Below, piece after piece: positions 18,610 through 25,556 of a stretch of 64,000 nt of DNA (position 1 is its first letter; each line of letters begins with the position of its first letter). Below the pieces are notes generated by a model. The model was not told where the DNA came from. It did not search any database and saw only the letters and a list, made by a program, of their open reading frames with translations. Source of the DNA: Pseudomonas sp. ADAK18 (GTDB lineage Bacteria; Pseudomonadota; Gammaproteobacteria; Pseudomonadales; Pseudomonadaceae). Both the position numbers and the translations under genes were made by a program. Where the stretch lies: the NCBI RefSeq assembly GCF_012935695.1, contig NZ_CP052859.1, forward strand, positions 5,063,001 through 5,127,000, read 5' to 3'.

Positions 18610-19277
18610 CAGCTGTGGCCCGGACTGAAGCTATAGCCCAGGCCGCGATGGGTCTGGATCGGCTCGGCATCGGGCGCCACGCTGCGTAACTTGCTGCGCA
18701 GGCTTTTGATATGGCTGTCGATATTGCGCTCATAGCCAGCATCGGCGGCGACGCCCACGGCATCCAACAACTGCTCGCGACTAAAGACGCGCTCGGGCTG
18801 CTCCAGCAGGCAGTTCAGCAGACGGAATTCGTGGCGGGTCAGGCTCAATGGTTGCCCCCGGTAGCTGATCTGCACCCGCTCCAGGTCCACCTGGAACAAG
18901 GCTGGCGCGGCCCCCGGCGTAACTCGTTTGAGGATCGCCCGCACTCGCGCTGCGACTTCCCGAGGGCTAAAGGGTTTGACCACGTAATCGTCGGCGCCAA
19001 TCTCCAGGCCCACCACCCGATCAATCTCAGCGTCCCGGGCACTTAGGAAGATCACCGGTACTTCGCTGAAACGGCGCAGTTGCTTGCAGGTCTCAAAACC
19101 GCTGATGTCCGGCAGGCCGATATCGAGGATGATCAGGTCCGCCGGAGTTTGGCGCTGATGCTCAAGCGCCACCTGGCCGAGGCTCAGCCAGGTGGTGGTG
19201 AAGCCTTCGCCTTGCAGGGCAAAAATCAGCGTATCGGCTATCGCCGCTTCGTCTTCGACAATCAGGATATGAGGCAT
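18609..19277 (-). CDS. creB: Response regulator CreB (OmpR family)
   Basis: 222 residues. Receiver domain: ILIVEDEAAIADTL, phospho-acceptor in DLIILDIGLPDISG, VIFLSARD and VVKPFSP. The winged-helix DNA-binding domain lies at about 125-220 (LTRHEFRLLNCLLEQP, RNIDSHIKSLRSKL, THRGLGYSF). It binds DNA and activates creD-type targets. The ATG of MPHILIVED is preferred over an upstream TTG at 19319 because the receiver fold starts there; the ribosome site is weak. First gene of creBCD. Confidence 0.94.
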   Translation of the reverse strand: MPHILIVEDEAAIADTLIFALQGEGFTTTWLSLGQVALEHQRQTPADLIILDIGLPDISGFETCKQLRRFSEVPVIFLSARDAEIDRVVGLEIGADDYVVKPFSPREVAARVRAILKRVTPGAAPALFQVDLERVQISYRGQPLSLTRHEFRLLNCLLEQPERVFSREQLLDAVGVAADAGYERNIDSHIKSLRSKLRSVAPDAEPIQTHRGLGYSFSPGHS

Positions 19278-19336
19278 GGCGTCCGAGCACTGGAGAGCAA
19301 AGCTGAGACGGTGCCCCAAGCCTGCACGGGCGTCAA

Positions 19337-19837
19337 TCAGCAGTCAGGTTTGTCGGCGGTGTAACGACGAGCCGGGTTCACCGCCGCGCCAAACTCGCGC
19401 AGGGCCTTGGCGCCGATCAGCAGCGGGTAGTTGAAGCTGCTGCGGTCGGTCAGGTTGACCTCGACGGTACGCTTGACGTTGCCCAGGCACATTTCCAAGT
19501 CAATCACCGGGCGCTTGGCGGCGGTGGCTTCGTCCTTGTCTTCATCTTCGTCGGCGCGGCTCTTGATCTTGCTGACCCGTGCGACTTTATGTTCGTAGAC
19601 CTTGTTGCTGGTGTCCTTGCCGCTCACGCGAAAACGCACCCAGTCCTCACCGTCACGGGTGAAGGTCTCGATATCCTGGGCCGACAGCGAGGCGGTCAGT
19701 GCGCCGGTGTCCATTTTGGCCTTGAAGGTTTCACCGATTTCCGGCAGTTGGATGTATTCGTAGCGCCCGTACAGGGTCGGCTCGGCGGCCATGACTGGGA
19801 GAGCGACGAGGGCTAGCAAGGCAAGGATGGATTTCAC
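19337..19837 (-). CDS. Retropepsin-like / putative ATP-dependent zinc protease family protein, exported
   Basis: 166 residues. GTG start after AAGGAAACCACC, with a signal peptide of about 20 residues (KSILALLALVALPVMAAEP). The family core is KMDTGALTASLSA, the DTGA aspartic-protease-like motif, followed by a charged linker (KSRADEDEDKDEATAAKR) and NYPLLIGAKALREF. The family (pfam Zn_protease, RimB-like) is predicted to be a retropepsin-fold peptidase; a zinc role is doubtful. The same neighbour next to creB is what I recall in P. aeruginosa. Periplasmic location is inferred. It sits 60 bases upstream of creB on the same strand and may be in that operon. Confidence 0.82.
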   Translation of the reverse strand: MKSILALLALVALPVMAAEPTLYGRYEYIQLPEIGETFKAKMDTGALTASLSAQDIETFTRDGEDWVRFRVSGKDTSNKVYEHKVARVSKIKSRADEDEDKDEATAAKRPVIDLEMCLGNVKRTVEVNLTDRSSFNYPLLIGAKALREFGAAVNPARRYTADKPDC

Positions 19838-20008
19838 GTAGGTGGTTTCCTTGAAATAGGTAGGCAAATTCTAGACCGCAAAAACAGGCCTTAGTTAGAT
19901 GTCCAGCATACCCAGCACTTTGTGAAACATTCATTCGCTTATTTGCGATTTGGCCTCTAGGCAGAAGCTGCTTATCATGTTGCGCCAAAATGATTCCAAG
20001 AGTTACTT

Positions 20009-20908
20009 ATGCGCCGCCTGCTCACCGGCTGTTTCGTCACATTGCTGTTATTGCTCAACACCCTGGTCCTGTTCGGGCCGCTGATGGTGTTTGCCCTGCT
20101 CAAACTGGTGGCTCCCGGTCGCTATCGCGACTATGCCTCCAAAGCGGTGATGTGGATCGCTGAAACCTGGGCCGAGATCGACAAACTGATCTTCACCCTG
20201 TTCACTCCCACCCAATGGGACATTCGCGGCGGTGACGACCTGCGGGGCGACACCTCCTATCTGGTGATCAGCAACCACCAGTCGTGGGTCGATATCCCGG
20301 CGCTGATCCAGACCCTCAACCGCCGTACGCCGTTCTTCAAGTTTTTCCTGAAAAAGGAGCTGATCTGGGTGCCGTTCCTGGGCCTGGCCTGGTGGGCGCT
20401 GGATTACCCGTTCATGAAGCGCTACAGCAAGGCATTCCTGGCCAAGCACCCGGAGCTGGCGGGCCAGGACCTGAAGATCACCAAAGAAGCCTGCGAGCTG
20501 TTCAAGCGCCAGCCGGTGACGGTGGTCAACTACCTGGAAGGCACGCGTTTCAGCGAGGCCAAGCGCCAGCAGCAGGCCTCACCCTTCACGCACCTGCTCA
20601 AACCCAAGGCCGGCGGCGTGGCGTTTGTGCTGGCCGCCATGGGCGAACAGTTGGACGCGATCCTCGACGTGACCGTGGTTTATCCATCACAAAAGCAGCA
20701 GGAGAAAATTCCAGGATTCTGGGATTTGATCAGTGGCGCGGTGCCGAAAGTGATCATTGATATCCGCACCCGCGAGCTGAATCCAGCGTTGTGGCAGGGG
20801 GATTACGAGAACGATCCAGCGTTTCGCCAGACCGTCCAGAACTGGGTCAACCAGCTCTGGATGGAGAAGGATGCGCGTATCGAAGCGTTACGCGCAGAAG
20901 GCCATTAA
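20009..20908 (+). CDS. PlsC-family acyltransferase (YihG-like)
   Basis: 299 residues. One N-terminal membrane helix (GCFVTLLLLLNTLVLFGPLMVFALL) is followed by the acyltransferase motif NHQSWVDIPAL (HX4D variant) near residues 90-101, the FFKFFLKKELIWVPFLG block, and EGTRFSEAK (motif III). It transfers acyl groups to lysophosphatidate-type acceptors in the inner membrane. The YihG branch tunes phospholipid acyl composition in E. coli; the same role is inferred. Its 3' end overlaps the convergent DUF2780 gene by four bases. Confidence 0.9.
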   Translation: MRRLLTGCFVTLLLLLNTLVLFGPLMVFALLKLVAPGRYRDYASKAVMWIAETWAEIDKLIFTLFTPTQWDIRGGDDLRGDTSYLVISNHQSWVDIPALIQTLNRRTPFFKFFLKKELIWVPFLGLAWWALDYPFMKRYSKAFLAKHPELAGQDLKITKEACELFKRQPVTVVNYLEGTRFSEAKRQQQASPFTHLLKPKAGGVAFVLAAMGEQLDAILDVTVVYPSQKQQEKIPGFWDLISGAVPKVIIDIRTRELNPALWQGDYENDPAFRQTVQNWVNQLWMEKDARIEALRAEGH

Positions 20909-21474
20909 CCGCCGGCGCCCCACAGGCTGCCCAGCTTGCCCAGTACTGAAGTGCTGGCACCCTGGCCGCCCAGATACTGGAGGATCACCGGGGCAAACTT
21001 GCCGACCATGCTGTCGTCCATGCCCAGCGCGCTGAAGGCGGTGTTCAGGTCGCTGGTGTCCTTCACGTTACCCAACACACCGTCCAGGCCCGACGTCTTG
21101 CTGCCACCGCTCTGGCCGAGCATGCCGCTCAGGGCGCCCAGGCTGCCCAGCGAGTTGCTGCCGGACAGTTTGTCCAGGCCCGGCACGCTCTTGGTCAGTT
21201 GTGAGTAATCACCGCCGCCCAGTTTGTTCTTGGCCAGGCCCAGCATCGCGCCGGTACCGCCGACAGCCTGCTCTGGCGTCACATTCAATTGCGAAGTCAG
21301 GGCACCCAGCAAACCCGCCGTTTGTGACGTCGGCGCAGCAGCCGCCGCCTTGTCGCCACCTTGAGCCGCAGAAACGGCCTTGGATACGTCATCGAGGCTA
21401 AAACCTGCCGCAAACACCGGGCTGGCCGCCACGGTCAACAGGCAAGACAGGGCAAAACCGCGTGAAATCTTCAT
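20905..21474 (-). CDS. DUF2780 family exported protein
   Basis: 189 residues with a cleavable signal peptide (MKISRGFALSCLLTVAASPVFA). The mature protein is low-complexity, rich in Gly, Ala, Ser and Leu, and carries repeated LGALSGMLGQ-type helices and VNVTPEQAVGGTGAMLGLAKN-like sequence typical of DUF2780. The start is set by AGAGGTTG before the ATG. Probably periplasmic or outer-membrane associated; the function is unknown. The stop overlaps the convergent acyltransferase stop. Confidence 0.85.
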   Translation of the reverse strand: MKISRGFALSCLLTVAASPVFAAGFSLDDVSKAVSAAQGGDKAAAAAPTSQTAGLLGALTSQLNVTPEQAVGGTGAMLGLAKNKLGGGDYSQLTKSVPGLDKLSGSNSLGSLGALSGMLGQSGGSKTSGLDGVLGNVKDTSDLNTAFSALGMDDSMVGKFAPVILQYLGGQGASTSVLGKLGSLWGAGG

Positions 21475-21787
21475 CGAGACAACCTCTTGATTCATGAACC
21501 CACCGGCCTACACCGCGTGGGACAAAGCAGCCGTTGGACTGGGGTTTGCCAGGGATTGTTCCCATAGACAGATTAGTTCAGGAACCTGTATTCGCTGCTG
21601 ACGGCATCGCAGGCGACGGACTGACCGGTCGAGTCAGGAACCCATTGCCTATTTCAAGGTCAATGGCAGTACTGCAAAACTCGACCAGCCTACTAGCAAA
21701 GAGCTACTAACGGCCTTCGGCAGCGGCCTCATCTGCTTTCTTTTCCCCGCCCGTGCGCCGTACTCAACCCCTGTCAGGAATAGCCTA
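21475..21787. other. Divergent promoter region, no gene seen
   Basis: 313 bases between the DUF2780 and RskA-like genes, which diverge. It should hold both promoters. I looked for a remnant sigma-factor frame that would pair with the RskA-like protein and saw none. No notable repeat. Confidence 0.35.
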
Positions 21788-22246
21788 ATGACTGCGACCG
21801 ACTCCCATGTGATTGACCACAAACCTTCATTCTGGAACCGCCCTCGCCTGTTCGTCGGTGCCTGCCTCGTTGTCGCCGCCGGTATCGGTGGCGCGATCTA
21901 TACCCAAGATAACGTCAAGTCTGCCGCGACCCTGGTCAGCACCACGCAGCAACCGGCCGCCCAGATCATGGCTCACAAGGATTACCTGGAAGTAAAACCG
22001 ATTGCTTCGACAGCGCCGGAGCCTGATCGCAGCCTGGAGCTATGGGCCATTCCCGCCGACGGTACGCCTGTCTCGCTAGGCCTGCTGCCCGAAGACGGCA
22101 ACGGCATCATTGGCTTGAACCCACGCCAGCAGGAAACCATCAGCAAGCCGGTTGAGCTGCTGGTGAGTTCAGAAACCAAGGGTGGATCGGTGAGCAAGCA
22201 ACCGACCGGGCCTACGGTGTATCAAGGCGCATTGGCGGTTCGCTGA
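21788..22246 (+). CDS. RskA-like anti-sigma C-terminal domain protein lacking the anti-sigma part
   Basis: 152 residues. A cytosolic stretch of about 25 residues is followed by one transmembrane helix (LFVGACLVVAAGIGGAIYT), then a periplasmic domain containing SLELWAIPADGTPVSLGLL and VELLVSSETKGGS, the signature of the RskA C-terminal domain. Full RskA proteins are about 230-250 residues and carry an N-terminal HxxxCxxC anti-sigma domain; that part is absent and no sigma gene is adjacent. It is therefore either a degenerate anti-sigma or an independent periplasmic sensor. The ATG follows AGGAA at good spacing, arguing against a simple missed start. A strong terminator follows. Confidence 0.8.
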   Translation: MTATDSHVIDHKPSFWNRPRLFVGACLVVAAGIGGAIYTQDNVKSAATLVSTTQQPAAQIMAHKDYLEVKPIASTAPEPDRSLELWAIPADGTPVSLGLLPEDGNGIIGLNPRQQETISKPVELLVSSETKGGSVSKQPTGPTVYQGALAVR

Positions 22247-22265
22247 GCGCCTGCAACCTGCAGAC

Positions 22266-22297
22266 AAAAAAAGGGCGACCCGCAGGTCGCCCTTTTG
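22266..22297. terminator. Bidirectional rho-independent terminator
   Basis: GGGCGACC, CGCA loop, GGTCGCCC, with seven A on the left and TTTT on the right. It serves both the RskA-like gene (plus) and the end of the fdhA-containing operon (minus). Confidence 0.92.
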
Positions 22298-22309
22298 TTT
22301 GCCTGACGC

Positions 22310-23509
22310 TTATGCCGCGCTGAACAGCTTGTGCGGATCAATCACAAACTTCTTCGGCACGCCGGCATCGAACTCGCCGTAACCACGCGGTGCATCATCG
22401 AGGCTGATGACCTCCACGCCCACGATGTCGGCAATCTTGATGCGGTCCCACATGATTGCCTGCATCAGTTGGCGGTTGTACTTCATCACTGGTGTTTGCC
22501 CAGTATGGAAGCTGTGGGACTTGGCCCAACCCAGGCCGAAGCGGATGCTCAGGCTGCCCATTTTAGCGGCGGCGTCGACCGCACCTGGATCTTCGGTGAC
22601 GTACAGACCAGGAATACCGATCTTGCCAGCTACCCGCACCACACCCATCAGCGAGTTGAGCACCGTAGCCGGAGCTTCGTGCTTGACGCCGTCATGCCCG
22701 TGACCACGGGCTTCGAAGCCCACCGCATCCACCGCACAATCGACTTCCGGCTCGCCCAGCAGTGCCGCGATTTGCTCGTGCAGCGGCGTGTCCTTGGACA
22801 GGTCGGCAATTTCGAAACCCTGGGCCTTGGCGTGAGCCAGGCGGATCGGGTTCACGTCGCCGATGATCACCACCGCTGCGCCCAGCAGGCGAGCAGAAGC
22901 AGCCGCAGCCAAGCCGACAGGGCCGGCACCCGCCACATAAACCGTGCTGCCTGGACCAACACCAGCGGTCACTGCGCCGTGGTAGCCAGTCGGCAGAATG
23001 TCGGAGAGGCACGTCAGGTCACGGATTTTCTCCATGGCACGGTCGCGGTCCGGCAGTTTCAGCAGGTTGAAATCGGCGTAAGGCACCAGCGCATATTCGG
23101 CTTGGCCGCCGGTCCAGTCGCCCATGTCGACGTAGCCATAAGCACCGCCCGGACGCGCCGGGTTGACGCTCAGGCAGACCCCGGTGTGCATTTCCTTGCA
23201 GGAGCGGCAACGGCCGCACGCAACGTTGAACGGCACGGAGACCAGGTCACCGATTTTCAGGTTCTCGACGTCACTGCCTTTCTCGATCACTTCGCCGGTG
23301 ATCTCGTGACCCAGCACCAGGCCGGTCTGAGCAGTGGTGCGACCGCGCACCATGTGTTGGTCGGAGCCGCAGATGTTGGTGGAGACCACGCGCAGGATGA
23401 CGCCGTGCTCAATCTTCCTGCCACGGGGGTCCTGCATTTTGGGATAGTCGATTTTCTGTACTTCGACCTTGCCGTTGCCGAGATACACGACACCACGATT
23501 ACCAGACAT
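22310..23509 (-). CDS. fdhA: Glutathione-independent formaldehyde dehydrogenase
   Basis: 399 residues, zinc-dependent medium-chain dehydrogenase. Catalytic zinc site in CGSDQHM and GHEITGEVIEKG; structural zinc cysteines in CGRCRSCKEMHTGVC; Rossmann motif VYVAGAGPVGLAAAASARLLG. Oxidises free formaldehyde with NAD+ to formate without glutathione. Formaldehyde is made by betaine, dimethylglycine and sarcosine demethylation, so its place at the end of the glyA-sox-purU gene run makes sense. The ATG follows GAGGTGAAAGC. 224 bases separate it from purU, mostly a large palindrome. Confidence 0.96.
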   Translation of the reverse strand: MSGNRGVVYLGNGKVEVQKIDYPKMQDPRGRKIEHGVILRVVSTNICGSDQHMVRGRTTAQTGLVLGHEITGEVIEKGSDVENLKIGDLVSVPFNVACGRCRSCKEMHTGVCLSVNPARPGGAYGYVDMGDWTGGQAEYALVPYADFNLLKLPDRDRAMEKIRDLTCLSDILPTGYHGAVTAGVGPGSTVYVAGAGPVGLAAAASARLLGAAVVIIGDVNPIRLAHAKAQGFEIADLSKDTPLHEQIAALLGEPEVDCAVDAVGFEARGHGHDGVKHEAPATVLNSLMGVVRVAGKIGIPGLYVTEDPGAVDAAAKMGSLSIRFGLGWAKSHSFHTGQTPVMKYNRQLMQAIMWDRIKIADIVGVEVISLDDAPRGYGEFDAGVPKKFVIDPHKLFSAA

Positions 23510-23612
23510 GCTTTCACCTCGCTGTTGTTTTTATGGAACCGCGTTGCCCAGGCAGGCAGCGCGTTAAATGCTCGGGTACAGATGCTGTTTCTTGTGTTGC
23601 TTGTTCGGGCCT

Positions 23613-23726
23613 CTTCGCGAGCAAGTCGAATCGTCGCACCGCCGCTCCCACATTCGACCGAGTTCCAATTTTGAAATGCGGTCGAATGTGGGAGCGGCGG
23701 TGCGACGATTCGACTTGCTCGCGAAG
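23613..23726. repeat. Palindrome with 48-bp perfect arms
   Basis: CTTCGCGAGCAAGTCGAATC...CACATTCGACCG (23613-23660) is matched base for base by 23679-23726, leaving an 18-base centre. The outer part CTTCGCGAGCAAG and inner GCTCCCACATT are shared with the TGTGGGAGC family, but the middle GTCGAATCGTCGCACC replaces the usual CCC. A truncated relative is at 58557-58645. Confidence 0.93.
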
Positions 23727-23733
23727 GCGTCCA

Positions 23734-24591
23734 TCAGAGCACCACAGTTCGATTGGCGTTCAAAAACACCCGCCGCTCAATGTGATACCCAACCGCCCGG
23801 GCCAACGTCAGCCCTTCGATATCCCGCCCCTTGGCGATCAAATCTTCCGGGTAGTGACTGTGATCCACCACTTCCACGCCCTGAGCGATGATCGGGCCTT
23901 CATCCAGGTCGTTGTTGATGTAATGCGCGGTGGCGCCTACCAGTTTCACGCCCTTGTTGTAAGCCTGGTGATAAGGCTTGGCGCCCTTGAAACCAGGCAG
24001 CAGGGAGTGATGGATGTTGATGGCTTTGCCATCGAGCTTGCGGCACAGCTCCGGTGACAGCACTTGCATGTAGCGCGCAAGGATCACCAGTTCGGCGCCG
24101 GACTCCTCGATCACCTGCCACACCTGACGCTCCTGAGACGGTTTGTCGTGAGGGTCCAGGGGGAAGTGGTGGTAGGGAATCTGGTGCCAGTCGGCCAAAG
24201 GCTTGAGGTCAGGATGGTTGGAAACGACGGCAACCACGTCCATGGACAACTGGCCGATACGCTGGCGGTAGAGCAAATCGTTGAGGCAGTGATCGGCCTT
24301 GGAGACCATGATCACCACTTTGGGCCGGTAGTTCGGTGCGGTGAGCTCGAAGATCATGCCGAAGGCTTCACCGCGTGTGGCCAGGCCATCGCGGAAGGCT
24401 TGCTCGTCAAAGCCGTCAGGCTGGCGGAACTCCACACGGATGAAGAAACGGCCCGAGAGCCGGTCATCAAAGGAGTGGTGTTCGGTGACGTAGCAGCCCT
24501 GCTCGAACAGATAGCGGGTCACCGCGTCCACCGTGCCGAGCACGCTGGGGCAGTCGGCGGTCAAAATCCATGTATCGGGTGCGCGGCTCAT
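23734..24591 (-). CDS. purU: Formyltetrahydrofolate deformylase
   Basis: 285 residues. The N-terminal ACT domain (about 1-85; LTADCPSVLGTVDAVTRYL) is followed by a formyl-transferase hydrolase domain with VVAVVSNHPDL, NIHHSLLPGFKGAKPYHQAY (catalytic His and Asn) and GATAHYINNDLDEGPII. Hydrolyses 10-formyl-THF to formate and THF, recycling THF for sarcosine oxidase. Glycine and methionine control the enzyme in E. coli through the ACT domain. It lies between soxG and fdhA with repeats in both spacers. Confidence 0.96.
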   Translation of the reverse strand: MSRAPDTWILTADCPSVLGTVDAVTRYLFEQGCYVTEHHSFDDRLSGRFFIRVEFRQPDGFDEQAFRDGLATRGEAFGMIFELTAPNYRPKVVIMVSKADHCLNDLLYRQRIGQLSMDVVAVVSNHPDLKPLADWHQIPYHHFPLDPHDKPSQERQVWQVIEESGAELVILARYMQVLSPELCRKLDGKAINIHHSLLPGFKGAKPYHQAYNKGVKLVGATAHYINNDLDEGPIIAQGVEVVDHSHYPEDLIAKGRDIEGLTLARAVGYHIERRVFLNANRTVVL

Positions 24592-24611
24592 AGTGTGTTT
24601 CCCTTAGGCCT

Positions 24612-24747
24612 TTGTGGCGAGGGGGCTTGTCCCCCGTTGGGCTGCGAAGCAGCCCCAAAACCTGCCGCTAGGTTATTTCAGAAAAGATGCTCTGACCTTA
24701 TTGGGACCGCTGCGCGCTCCAACGGGGGACAAGCCCCCTCGCCACAA
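24612..24747. repeat. REP doublet, TTGTGGCGAGGGGGCTTGTCC variant
   Basis: Same architecture as 8837 and 15508, but with the GGGGGCTTGTCCCCC variant in both arms; the change is matched on both sides, keeping the stem intact. It fills the soxG-purU spacer. Confidence 0.92.
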
Positions 24748-24783
24748 CAGCCCACCCATTACAGAAGGTATGCGCTTATTCGA

Positions 24784-25416
24784 TCAGGCTTCCACGCTCA
24801 ACCCATATTCCGCCGCTGCATCCTGCAACCACAGCCACCAGTAATCCGAGAAGCTGCGACGAATCACCAGCTCCCACGTGTCTTCAGCGGTATGGCGGAT
24901 CACCAATTGCGACTTGGCGAACACCGTGCCAATCGCCTTGCCCACCGGAAAGTTATCGGGGTGCACGTCGTAGCTGGTGGACTTCATCAACACATCGCGC
25001 ACATTCGGGCCGCTGAGCTCCAGGATCTGCTGGCCGCCGCTGACGTTGACGATCTGGATATGCAGGTCACCCAACGCTTCACGCAAACTTTTCTCGGCAG
25101 CGAACTCTTCACCGCTCGGCACCACCAGCAGCCATTCATCCGGGCCAAGCCATTGCAGGCTGGTTTCACCTTTGACGATTACCGCCAGGGCGCCAGGCAA
25201 CTCGATGCCCAGGGCCTTGTGTACGCCTGCGGCGAAGGCAGCGTCATGGCCATCGCCACGAATGGTCAGGTGGCCGAGGAGTTTCTTTTCACGCACGGTC
25301 ACGCCGGCGTTTTTACGGCCCTTACCCGCGAGGCTGGCGAGGTCGGCATGGTGCAGCGACGACTCGGCCTTGGCTCCGGAGGTGGGGCGTTGTTGGTAAA
25401 CATTGGCTGCTGTCAT
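24784..25416 (-). CDS. soxG: Sarcosine oxidase gamma subunit
   Basis: 210 residues. GcvT-like fold family; recognisable LQWLGPDEWLLVVPSGEE, IVNVSGGQQILELSGPNVRDVL and DTWELVIRRSFSDYWWLWLQDAA. It is the structural fourth subunit of heterotetrameric sarcosine oxidase, with no cofactor of its own. 140 bases from soxA, with a repeat in the gap, whereas the other sox genes are packed tightly. Length is normal. Confidence 0.95.
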   Translation of the reverse strand: MTAANVYQQRPTSGAKAESSLHHADLASLAGKGRKNAGVTVREKKLLGHLTIRGDGHDAAFAAGVHKALGIELPGALAVIVKGETSLQWLGPDEWLLVVPSGEEFAAEKSLREALGDLHIQIVNVSGGQQILELSGPNVRDVLMKSTSYDVHPDNFPVGKAIGTVFAKSQLVIRHTAEDTWELVIRRSFSDYWWLWLQDAAAEYGLSVEA

Positions 25417-25464
25417 AAAGCACCTGTGTTGAATTCTGTAGGTCTTGCGGTGACTGTCCTGGCC

Positions 25465-25540
25465 TCATCGCGGGCAAGCCAGCTCCCACATTTTGATGGG
25501 TGAACACATTCAAAATGTGGGAGCTGGCTTGCCTGCGATG
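25465..25540. repeat. Short inverted repeat, CATCGCGGGCAAGCCAGCTCCCAC family
   Basis: CATCGCGGGCAAGCCAGCTC...CACATTTTG faces CAAAATGTGGGAGCTGGC...TGCGATG with one mismatch, around a 9-base centre. It lies in the soxA-soxG gap and is the most compact member. Confidence 0.9.
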
Positions 25541-25556
25541 CAGGCGACTCGGTCTG

